From contig CAJNOQ010001789.1 of the NCBI GenBank assembly GCA_905250885.1, positions 1 through 28,543 of the forward strand: a stretch of DNA of 28,543 nucleotides. Direction: 5' to 3'. The stretch's first letter is position 1. The number at the start of each line of letters is the position of its first letter. Below the pieces are notes generated by a model, which saw only the letters and a program-made list of their open reading frames with translations, ran no database searches and was not told the origin of the DNA. Below are positions 1-9,766 of this stretch, one piece after another. The translations under genes were made by a program, and so were the position numbers. This DNA is from Didymodactylos carnosus. Its lineage: Eukaryota > Rotifera > Eurotatoria > Philodinida > Philodinidae.

Positions 1-1496
1 TAAATTCAAACTGGCCGGCTGTTAGCAAGCTGCAACCTAAGCAGCACAATTTTAGGGGAAATATCCAAATCTTATTGGTGTGTTAAAGATTTCGGTGTGA
101 ACGCTCTCGAAGTTAACTTCGAGTTAACTCTGAAAAATTTGCAGTGTGAACGTAGCCTTATCACAAAATAGGTGTCTGTGTGTGCGCAAAATACGGAAAA
201 ATGGCTATCAGATATTCTATGGATAAGCCAATCATAAGCGAGAAGCATAAAAAATTTCTTTTTAACCACGCCAGAGAAAATATTCAAAGAGATGATCTGA
301 AATATCTGCTGATGCAGAGAGCAGAAAAATTAAGCAAACGTTTTCTGTAGATCGGAGATCGATGTCGCGAGATAGCAGTCAACTGTGATAATACCAAAAA
401 ACGTCGTGTACGGATAATAAAACTTACAGTGTACAGATAATCTATCATAGCGAATCGGTTAGATATACTTCCAACCTTTGAAGATGAACTTACTTTTTTT
501 CACACTGTCTTGAGTCTTTATCATATTTTTATTGGTCAAATGATGCCATTAATATCAATCTGCTACCTTTTGTTCGTTTGTAGTACTATCAATAATTGGT
601 CGTACAGGCATCCACTCCTGAAAAGAAACAACTTCTATGTTTGGTTCGTTTCGAGATAAAAATGTCCGTTTAGCCATCATAAATACTTATTGACAGCCGC
701 TTTTCATTTTCTTGTCCGATATGTACCTGTTTACGCGAATCCAGGTAAATCAAATGTTTCTCGAGATTTTTGGTAGTTTATTCCAGAGTGTTTGACTTCG
801 TCCCACTCAACTGCGCACACATGTTTCTAATGATCTTTGTCGCTGGCTCTATCAGTACACTCTCTTTTATCCACCATATTGTATAATTATATTCTTTTTG
901 TTTGTGCCGGCTATGGAAGCTGTTTACGTTGTGAAAAAAGAGCAATGAATCATAAGAGTTTTGAAGATCTGTCTCCATGTTTTTTTTAAAATAGTAATAA
1001 CACATACTAATAATCACAGGTTCTAAAGGAAAAAACATATCACAACTCTATAGTAAAAGAAAAACAAAATTGCAGCATCTGATTGTGCAACACTCGTAAA
1101 TGGTTTGAGATGAAAATACAAATCCAGTCATATCTAATTTATATTCACTTATTTATTTTTCGTTCAGTAATCTTCTGTTTCGCTTTTCATCTTTTTTTCA
1201 TACTATTAGCAGTGGAAACACTGTCTAAATTCAAGAATCACACAAGACACAATTTGTTGTTTTCTCGCACACCGTATTCAAAAATTAATTCTACATACAA
1301 TTTGTCATTAGAAATCTTAATGAAGGGTACATCTTTTCTCAGAACATCAAAGAAACAAGCCAACGAAACGCAAGAGTAGCTTCAACTCAGCAAAGAATTA
1401 AATGTGTTCCTATTACTATGTTCTCTTTATTTATTTTAGATACCTAAATCGTCTCTGTTTAATTTTATTTGTACTTTAAACCAACGATCGTTGAGA
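1..1496. other. Intergenic / upstream region of the GLOD4-like gene
   Basis: I find no supported gene here. The short open frames on both strands (for example 778-1038 minus and 1083-1379 plus) have AT-driven, low-complexity translations and no family motif. A short palindrome with arms around GTTAAC lies near 108-123. A pyrimidine-rich tract ending in AG at 1438-1439 lies 57 nt before the GLOD4-like start codon. It could be the 3' end of a 5'-UTR intron or a spliced-leader acceptor. Confidence 0.5.
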
Positions 1497-2668
1497 ATGG
1501 CTAGTCAGTCTTTATCCAGTCAGTCGTCGTCTGAAGAGCGGCGTTTATTACATTATACACTTAAAATTATGGATCGTGATGCAGCAAAAAAATTCTTTTG
1601 TGACGTTCTTGGAATGCATATGCTTAGACATGAGGAGATGGATTCTGGGTGCAAAGCCAAATGCAATGGAGATTTTGAATCACCGTGGTCGAAAACGATG
1701 GTCGGTTATGGAAATGAAGATTTAAATTTTGCTTTCGAATTGAATTACAATTATGAAGTGAAAGGTAAGCGGATGTACGTTCGTTTTCTTTTCATCTTGT
1801 GTACGGTAGAGAAACGTACTATGCTGAGGTTCTGCGGTCAGCAGTTTAGTTTTTCAGAGAAGGAGATGTTCCATGAAAATACGAGAAAATGTCTTCTGTT
1901 CCTATTTTAGGGTATGAAATGGGCAATGATTTTCATTCATTAACAATAAAAAGTAAACAAGCTGTGGCAAATGCCAAATCAATCCTTAATGCCAATTCAA
2001 TACAAAAATATGGAAACAATAATGAAGGATATATTGTTAACTCACCAGATGGTCATAAAGTTATATTGTTAAATGAAGATGTCGATCGTGATGATGATCC
2101 TGTTGTTCGTTTATCTCTGAATGTTTCTAATCTCGATCGTTCAATTAATTATTATACAAATTTTTTGAAAATGAAAACAGTAGATAAAACAAATGATCGT
2201 GTGCTTTTGTATTATGGTTATGAGAAATTAGCAAATACACCAACAAATGAAAAAACAGCAGCCGGTTTCAAATTGACAAATCAATGCAAATTAGAATTAG
2301 TTGATATTCATAAACCAATTCATCGTGGAACAGGCTATGGACGAATTGCATTTAGTTGTCCAACAGATGACATTCCAAAAATTGAAGAAATGATGAAAGA
2401 TAATAAACAAGGTTCTATAATCATACCTGAAATGAAATTAGGTGGATTATTAGATACAAAAGTGACGGTTGTCATATTGGGTGATCCTGACGAGCACGAA
2501 ATATGTTTTGTTGGAGAAGAAAATTATATTAAAGCATGTAAAACAGATGATGGAGCATCGAAAAAATTTGCTAAAGCATTAGCAGATACGAGCGAATATC
2601 CTATTGATGAAAGGCATTATGATATTGGCGAAGATGAGAAAACAAAAAAACAGGAAAATGACAAATAA
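1497..2668 (+). CDS. GLOD4: GLOD4-like protein (glyoxalase domain-containing protein 4), two exons
   Basis: The exons are 1497-1764 and 1911-2668, joined by a 146-nt GT-AG intron, and give 341 aa. The protein holds two VOC/glyoxalase-fold modules, about residues 18-150 and 153-292. Family hallmarks visible here are GMHMLRHEE, CKAKCNG and SKTMVG in module 1, YEMGNDF exactly across the splice junction, and CKLEL, GRIAFSCP and DPDEHEICFVG in module 2. The ATG at 1497 is chosen because it lies about 19 codons before the conserved HYTLKI strand. An upstream TTG in frame is not a credible eukaryotic start. Human GLOD4 is about 300 aa. The extra length here is a Ser-rich N-terminus, an insert near residues 192-209 and a charged Lys/Glu tail. 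The vertebrate protein is known as a mitochondrial/cytosolic protein without a proven glyoxalase reaction, so I infer no catalysis. An AATAAA overlaps the stop region at 2667-2672. Identification is very secure. Confidence 0.95.
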
Positions 2669-4313
2669 TAAACGTTAATGATGATACAACTTTATTCTAT
2701 CGATTTTATTCCAGCATTTTTTTGTCATTGTCATATCTCCAGGCACTCCCAAGCCATATCCACAGGAGAATAATAGCAGCACTTAGTCCTTATCTCTTGC
2801 TCATTTCGATAAACGCGATTGTTAAATTACTTGAGATTTAGAACTGCTGTGCAGTATAGTCAGAGTGCAAAGGAAAAGAAACTGCGCCCCATCACAGAGT
2901 TCGACGAGTACATGATTTTTCCAGTACAAGCAATTTTTTTTCTTGACAAAGTGTTAGAACAGATTACTTTTCTGTGACTTTTTCTCGAACTCGACTTTTT
3001 TCTATTGTTTTACTACTTTTTAATTCTTTAGATGAACTGTATACAGCATATACTCGATACTTTAGTGTGATTATTTATTTTATTTTATTATTTTTCTTTT
3101 TCTCAGGTTTTTAGCATCAATATTATGATAGTACGTGATTACATTTTAAAAGTGTTAATAAATGAACATTACTAGATGATAAACTGCCTCTATATGATTC
3201 TTTCAAACAATCAGTCTTTTTTGCCTCAGCATACGTCTTTGGATGATCGACTATAAAGCCCATAGTATGAATAAGCACTTGTACTCGTCCTGCTCTATTT
3301 CATAAAGTAGAGATTTTATCAGTCGATGACATATGACTATCAGAAACTTCCACTTTTATTTCTCATATTTATAAGATGATAATTGTATTTATTTATTCAT
3401 CAGTTGTTTTTTTTCTACTTAAAAATGATAGACGAAAACACTGATGTGATTTGATCTTTTTTTGTAATCAGTTTTCTTGTTATCGTCGTTTGTTGATTGT
3501 CTTGGTATAGTGCATTGTTATTGTTTTTCGTACTCGAACATGAAGCATAGCTAATTGATACTAACTTGTCTACTTTTAGAGGACAAACGAAATAAAACCA
3601 GTGCATTTTTATTTGTAAGAGAGATAACTGTTTATTTTCTGATAAAGAATATATTTTAGTAAAACAATACTGATGACAGCAATAGTTGAACATGGTGTTG
3701 ATTATTAGTGCTCTTTTCTTGATCTCCTTCCATTGATAACTACTACTTTAATTTGTTTTTATTTTGTTGAAAATAATATCATTTCATCGTTTTCAGATTA
3801 CAGTTTCTTTCATTCTTATTCATCTATCTAAAAATGACACTATTCAATCATTTCTGAGCTTCTATGTTGTTGTTTTAACCAACCTGTAAACATGGAGATT
3901 GATCAACTGATTGACGATATCTGAAAACGACTTCACGCCAAGAAGTACCCAACAAAGTCTCGAAAAGTTAATTTAAGTAAAAAAAGTTAATTAATTTTTT
4001 TCTAATGTATGAAGACTTTCACAACAGACGTATAAAATGAGATAAATTCTCTAAAGCACAAATAGTCTATTGCGTTTCCTTCCTTTCAGTAATTGAAGAT
4101 TCTTTATTTTAATGTGTAATCGAAATAATTTTTGAAAAACTTTTTCAATCGTCTCTACAAAAAATTTCAATTGACCGAGTGAGCCTGGTATTTATTTCTT
4201 GATATTTGACCGTCTTTGGCTGTCATGTCTCTGCCGACATGATTGCTTCATTAGTATATGCATTACAGATTCACAGTTGTTAAGAACGCAAATAATAAAA
4301 GAGCTAAAGTTTA
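2669..4313. other. Intergenic region between GLOD4-like and B-box-like genes
   Basis: No supported gene is present. The region is AT-rich, with long T runs and short non-coding-looking open frames. A small hairpin-like inverted repeat (TCATGTC / GACATGA) occurs near 4222-4241. Around 3892-3970 a brief Lys/Arg-rich reading, beginning MEIDQLIDDI and then interrupted by TGA, hints at a decayed coding fragment. It is too short to call. Confidence 0.45.
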
Positions 4314-5541
4314 ATGACAACTATTAAACAACGGGGTTCATGTACTATTGACAAATGTACACAAGCCTCTTTAGCTTTGTGTCATCATTGTAATCAGAAC
4401 ATATGTGTGCGACATTTGCAAGAACATTCGGATCTGCTTGTTCAATCAACTAATAATTATGCACATCAAATTAATGAAATCGTCGAAACTCTTAATACCT
4501 TCAGTATTGAAAATGTGAAAGTAGAAGCTTTAGAAAAGTTGAAATTATGGAAAACGAATATGATATCAGAAATTGAAAGAACGTATTTAACAATGGTTTC
4601 TATGACTGATACACTATCGCATGAAATTGATGTAGAATTAAAACATTTTAAGAAAACCAGAATAGAACGCATTGAACAAATAAGACAAATGATTAAAAGA
4701 GTGCAAACAAATAACTCAACGAATGAAATTGAAACAGAGCATATTCGGCTACAGTTACAACCTTTATTAGAAGATATAAAGTCTCTAAAATGTGGTATTA
4801 TTGTAAAACCATGTTGGAATAAAAGTAATACGTTTAACAATTTAATTAAGTGTGAAAAAGAATTCGACTACACAAGTAGCAAGAATGAAAAAACGGGTAT
4901 GAAAAACTAAGATTTTGTTAGCGTTATTCATTCAACAGTGTTTAAGCTGTAACTCTGTGTCTTTAGATCCACTGGCTCAGCAATCCATTTCCAGAGTGTG
5001 TGATGACAACTGTTTTGGAACAGCTATGAGTAGTGAACACCCTGATAAACCGAAAAACAGGAGTAAGTTAAAATTTCCTTTTTCTTCTTCTGGAAACTTC
5101 TCCAGCACTTAATTTTGGAACCTAATGGTAAGCTGTAACTATGCATCTTTAGGTTCCAACCTGACTACTCCACCAGTAGGTGGCGGTCAACCGCCACTTT
5201 CTAGAAATGTGTCGAATGATGATCGTCAGCCATTGGTTCAATTAAACCCAAAACCGCCGGACGCAAGAGCACCACAGGGCATCACTTTTAATCATACACA
5301 ACGTACTGTCGATATTCCAGATGACACCTGGCTACCCGATGTTCCATATCAGGTACGAGGTAGAGTAACATGTGAGAATGAGGAGTTATATGCACTCGAG
5401 GCTGCCAAGCCATTGAGCGGTTATACTGGTTTATGTCCAATATGTCAGCGTCGACATGTTCCACTTTCTCCCTCGCGTGGATTTTATGCTACAAATCGAG
5501 CATTATATGACAAATTGGTCTCGGTCCAAAAATCTAAATGA
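4314..5541 (+). CDS. B-box-like zinc-finger/coiled-coil protein with proline-rich, CPIC-containing C-terminus (three-exon model)
   Basis: The modelled exons are 4314-4896, 4967-5062 and 5153-5541, with introns of 70 and 90 nt, giving 355 aa. Residues 10-38 form a zinc-finger-like pattern C10-x4-C15-x7-C23-x2-C26-x4-C31-x2-H34-x3-H38, close to a B-box. Residues about 45-160 look like a long helical coil rich in Glu, Lys, Ile and Leu. Bdelloid rotifers carry very many proteins with this kind of N-terminus. After the coil comes a proline-rich linker (about 230-270), then C300 and a C321-P-I-C324 pair followed by NRALYDKL. That ending resembles the last Cys pair of a RING finger, but the other ligands are missing. 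All junctions are GT-AG and stay in frame. The alternative is two genes: a 198-aa finger protein ending at 4910, where a stop follows the first donor, and a separate gene starting at the ATG at 5026. The third exon looks more GC-rich than the first. The function is unknown to me. Confidence 0.65.
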
Positions 5542-6273
5542 GGGAAGCCCGGGAAGCAGCAATAAATAGGAGTATATAACTATAAAGGAAGTATATAATT
5601 GCGATGAACAACATGATTATTTCACTCAAACTTTACCAAAGTATTTTAAACAAAGAAATTTTTAAGCTTCAGGTACATAGTATGAATCATCATCAAGTTG
5701 AACTATCAGATACTGCTTTTACGTTGATTCCTCTTTTTCTTTTTTCTTCGTTTCTTCGTTTGAACTCTTCTTTTCTCATGTGCATGTTCAAAGGCTGTTT
5801 ACCATATCATAAGTGCTGTCCAAACCCTGTTTATTGTCTTTCTTTTTTCGTTATTTTTTGTACTAATTTAATAAAAAGAAAATTTAATAAAGCGTTTTCT
5901 CCAGTCTTTTTCTTATTTGCTACTGCTTGAAAATTGGAATAAAGCCTGAACTACGGAAACCATTTTGAATTATAATGTAGAAATCAGAAACTCACACGTG
6001 AATTAAGGGTTCGAGTTCTTGGCACAATCAGTCAAGTTTCTTGCGTCTATTCAAAAATTTTTGAAAACAAAAAAAATGTTCGAAATAATTGTAGTGTTTT
6101 CTTGGTAATCTAACGTTTTTTGGTCCGTTGCATGCCAATTTATCTTTTGTTTACCACGAATTGTGTGTTCGAACTTCTCAGAATTTATTGCAGTAATTGC
6201 CGATACCAAGAATCTTATTTTATATTATGTAGATTTGATTTTATACACTTGTATCTAATCTACACAGAACAGC
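5542..6273. other. Intergenic region / 3' UTR of the B-box-like gene and 5' flank of metaxin
   Basis: The 108-codon open frame at 5604-5930 is Phe/Leu/Ser-rich, has no motif and lies in T-rich DNA, so I read it as untranslated. AATAAA-type signals occur around 5869-5890 and would suit the 3' end of the upstream gene. A pyrimidine tract with a CTAAT branch-like motif and AG at 6266-6267 lies just 6 nt before the metaxin ATG. Confidence 0.45.
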
Positions 6274-7730
6274 ATGTCAGAAGGAGACGGTGGCGTAATC
6301 CCAGATAGCACTTTGATTGATGCTAAAACTAAAAATATCAATTTAGAAATTGCAGGTAACCAGTTTTTCACCACGCACTCATACTGATCATCTAGTTGTA
6401 TTTTGTTTATTCTTTAGCTCGCGAGCCATGTAAGTCTCATGAATTTATTAATTTATCTTTATAAACATAAAAAATACCTAAGATGTCGCTCATAACGATA
6501 TTTTTCTATCCACCCTTTGCATAGGGAAAATCACATTTATATCTGATATTCTAGGGCCAGAAACTGCAACATTATATTTACCATTGAAAGATCAATTAGT
6601 CGTTTGGTCATCTGAATGTTTAGCAACATTGTGTTTATTACGAAAAGCACTTGTACCGTCACTGCGTCTCGAACATGTACGAAATGCAGCTGAAATGTCA
6701 AACAGTGGTCAGTTATCAACGCTTTTTAAAAAAAATATTTTCGTAAAAACTTCGAATGATCGTACTTCTAGGAATTCCACCAGTTTTAAGTTTAAACAAT
6801 CGTATTTTTAGTGAATTTGATGAAATTGCCGATTTATTAGAGTTAAAGGTAAATCGTCTATAAATGTAGCTATCGAGAGCTAAGAAGATCAGTTAGAAGT
6901 AACTCATTATTTACAGAAGACTTTTAAAACTCTTTCTATTTTAGGGTTTATTAAGTGAAAATGGCAGAAATACTGATGTACGTACATGGTCTACGAGTTA
7001 CTCGATATTGTGTACAGAAGTTATTCGTGGTCTAATGGTTTGTTTATTTGTTTATTATATACAACATCAATTACTGATATCTTCACTCTCTTTTTAGAAT
7101 TATTTTTTGATATCGACTAAAACTGGTTTAGTACGTACATGCACGTGTATGCATCTCACATATCTCTATAAATAATTATTATTAGTCTTATTTTTCATAG
7201 ACGTTAAAACAATCATTTACAAACGTTTATCCAGTGCCACTCGGATTACTACTTTACCATCTTTATCGCTACCGACTTATTCAAGTATTGAAAGTAAAAG
7301 ATATTTGGTCATTAACATATGAACAAGTATGTAAAACGAAATTTTTATTTATTTCTTATTTTATTTTAACTATTCATTATAATAGGCTCTAGCTAAATTT
7401 GAAACAACTATAAAAGCCTTGTCGGAAAAAATTCAAAACAATCAAGGATATTTACTTAGTCAAGAGTATGTTCATAAGAAAACGAATTTACTAGAAGAAA
7501 TTATTTATTTGTTTTGACGTTTTAGTTTCACTCGAGCTGATGCACATCTCTACGGTTGTATATATTCGATTTTAAATTTAAATATAATGGAATATAATGA
7601 ATTGAATAATATAATTCATCGATATCAACCATTGATTGAGTATGTCAGAAAAATTGATAGATTTGTTCAGGGTTTTTCGGTAATAGATAGTATTAGTGGA
7701 CATTATACCAATACAGTTGGAAGCATTTAA
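6274..7730 (+). CDS. MTX2: Metaxin-2-like protein, nine exons
   Basis: The exons are 6274-6355, 6418-6429, 6555-6707, 6772-6848, 6945-7037, 7098-7130, 7201-7326, 7386-7465 and 7526-7730, totalling 861 nt and 286 aa. Human metaxin-2 is about 263 aa. Metaxins are GST-fold proteins of the mitochondrial outer membrane that associate with the SAM/TOM import machinery and, in animals, with mitochondrial transport adaptors. Recognition rests on EPWPE-ATLY opening the thioredoxin-like N-terminal half, SNSGIPPVLSLNNRIFSEFDEI at the cis-Pro and alpha region, and ADAHLYGCIYSIL in the C-terminal GST half, close to the metaxin DALVFGHLYTIL motif. I see no C-terminal membrane segment, which fits metaxin-2 rather than metaxin-1. 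The EPWPE motif is assembled across a 12-nt second exon, and using a nearer AG at 6523-6524 would hit an in-frame TGA. All introns are GT-AG, 59-125 nt. Assignment to the metaxin family is secure, and paralogue 2 is likely. Confidence 0.92.
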
Positions 7731-8692
7731 TTCAATCCTTATTTATTACATTTAGAATAGATAAAAATTGAGATATAGACAATAATATTTCTCCTTTCTA
7801 CTTATCTATGAAAAATTATTTTTAGTTTAAAGTTTTTTGTTATCCTATTTCTTTATTTCGCATAAATAAATCCATCATAGTATAATAACAAAAAGAAATT
7901 GTTAACTACAGCTTATCAATCTTTAACGGATCATAAAAACACAATATTATCGTTTTTAGGATGAGTATAAAATTAAAAATATATGTATTATAAATAACAA
8001 AAACTGCAAGTTATATTATTCAAAAATATTCATGAAACAGGAAAAAGTATGAAAATAAGTTTAACAAAAATTTGTCTTATCGTATTTACATATATAGTAT
8101 AAAAATAAAAGAAACATAGCAAATTTAATCTAACAGAAATCCAATGACTTGTGCGAGGAATCCCGTAAGTACACTACGTTTTTTTTCACATTGATTGTGC
8201 TATACTGTGTCGACGTACACGGCTTTTTTGAAGATATTTCATTTTTAAACAGCAAACATTTTTCGTTAAGTTGATCATTAAGCAAATTCTGATAGTTAAT
8301 AGATTCACAGATAAAAGATCATTGAAACAGAGATTGAATTATACGAATAAAGTATTTAAGTTTGAAACTTAAAAAAGAGCATGGGATAAACTGTCGACGT
8401 ATCCTGTCGCTTAAAAGAAAAGTTTTTGCTCTCGAAAATGAGAGATTTCCAAGATCTGCATTAGTTTTCTCCAAAGCGCTATGTTCTTGCCAAAAAACTA
8501 ATCATTAACCAGACAGACCGGCAACATATTTATGAAAAAAATGAGTGATGCCTCTATCTGAACAATGGTTTAGAAAAAAAACTGAACAGTAATGGTAGTT
8601 AGATTTAAACTATGAGAAAAAAAGCTATGAAATCTTTTTGTGTAGACACAATTAACAATATATAGAGCAAAAAATCATACTTATTACTGTTG
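7731..8692. other. Convergent intergenic region between metaxin and PLAAT genes
   Basis: This is AT-rich DNA holding the 3' ends of two genes that point at each other. An AATAAA at 7865-7870 is a plausible polyadenylation signal for the metaxin transcript. I find no open frame with coding character and no repeat of note. Confidence 0.5.
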
Positions 8693-9766
8693 CTATGGTT
8701 TTATAGCTTTAAGAGAAATTTGTTTTTCGTCTTTTTCGTCTTTTTCGTCATCTTCTCTCGTTCGATAGTAACGTAAAAATGCACCAAGTGCAAACATGAC
8801 ACCAGCTACAACGATGGATGAAGCTGAGGTTGCTACCACAGCATTTTTTACCTTAAACAAATAAAACAAAAACTATTAATGTACCGGAAATAGTCAGTAC
8901 GTTAATTGAAAAGAGTTGAAGGTTAAAAGTTGTGTAGATCAAGTTCTGTTTCTGTCTTAGGTCCTTTAACTGTTTGTCAATTACTAGCGAGTTGATGGTA
9001 TTTTCTCACTAATACTTACTTGTTGGCTAATCGCTTGTCCATATCGACAGCTAAAAATACAATAAAACGGAATTTGATATATCGAAGAGGCTTTGATCCC
9101 GATGCCTTACTCTGTAGCAAAATGTTCGCCTAAAATAAATATAAGAAATTAATCTAGTAAAAATGAATATTACATATGTTATTGAATACTTACAATTATT
9201 GTATATAACATTGTAGCCTTCTTGTGTAAGAGCAGCTTTTGCACGTTCAACTATAGTTTCAGAAGATAGTGGTCTGTTTAGATAAAAGTAGAAAATACAT
9301 AATGTCAAATAAAATATAAAATATTAACAGATAATAAAAACTATACTTTATCTTGTCGTCGAGATAATTATTCACCACTGCTATACCACCGATCAACACA
9401 TCGACAAAATTTGTTTCTAAGATGGTAGCTTTATTAAACTGTTTACCAGAAAATGTGAAAAATGTTTTTAAGCCTTGAGTATTCTCAATGCCATCGCCTT
9501 CACCCCAGCGATGAATAACTTTGCCATTTCCTAAAGCGATCAAAAATAAAGTCTATATAGAGTTTTGCTCAACATGCGCTCCCTTGCAACTTTCACTAAT
9601 CATAAACGTGTTTAAAGTTCAAAGTTAAAAAATGAAACTATTTACCAATATAAATTGCCCAATGAGAATAATATTTTCTTTTATATTGAATCATGTCCCC
9701 CGGTTTAGCTTCTTCTAAAACTGCATGATGTTGTGAAATGGATTCTTCATCTGAGATTAATTCCAT
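8693..9766 (-). CDS. PLAAT/HRASLS-type LRAT-domain phospholipid acyltransferase, six exons
   Basis: On the minus strand the exons are 9766-9646, 9530-9347, 9273-9194, 9129-9111, 9050-9020 and 8851-8693. They total 594 nt and 197 aa. The family (LRAT domain, NlpC/P60 fold) moves acyl chains between phospholipids or cleaves them (PLA1/2 activity) at membranes through a Cys-His-His centre. All three residues are visible: H35 in SHWAIYIG, H47 in VIHRW, exactly 12 residues on as in human PLAATs, and C129 in NCEHFAT. RYGQAISQQVKNAV follows, as RYG-x-SDQ does in vertebrate members. Residues about 148-171 form a hydrophobic membrane anchor, followed by an acidic/basic repeat tail DDEKDEKDEK. The ATG is chosen because it precedes KPGDMIQY by the usual distance. 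The codon for catalytic C129 is split by an intron, and the next exon is only 19 nt. Introns are 60-168 nt, all GT-AG. Family secure; the exact member is not assignable. Confidence 0.93.

Noticed and set aside
3892-3970. Short reading MEIDQLIDDI, stop, then a Lys-rich continuation
   Set aside because: Too short and broken by TGA. No flanking exon or homolog could be recognised, so it is only mentioned as a possible relic.
5604-5930. 108-codon open frame after the B-box-like gene
   Set aside because: The Phe/Leu/Ser-rich translation reflects T-rich DNA. It shows no motif, has no splice partners and overlaps likely polyadenylation signals.
6525-6554. Alternative metaxin exon 3 start at 6525 reading WENHIYI
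   Set aside because: It reaches an in-frame TGA at 6546-6548, whereas the acceptor at 6553-6554 restores the conserved EPWPE-ATLY motif.
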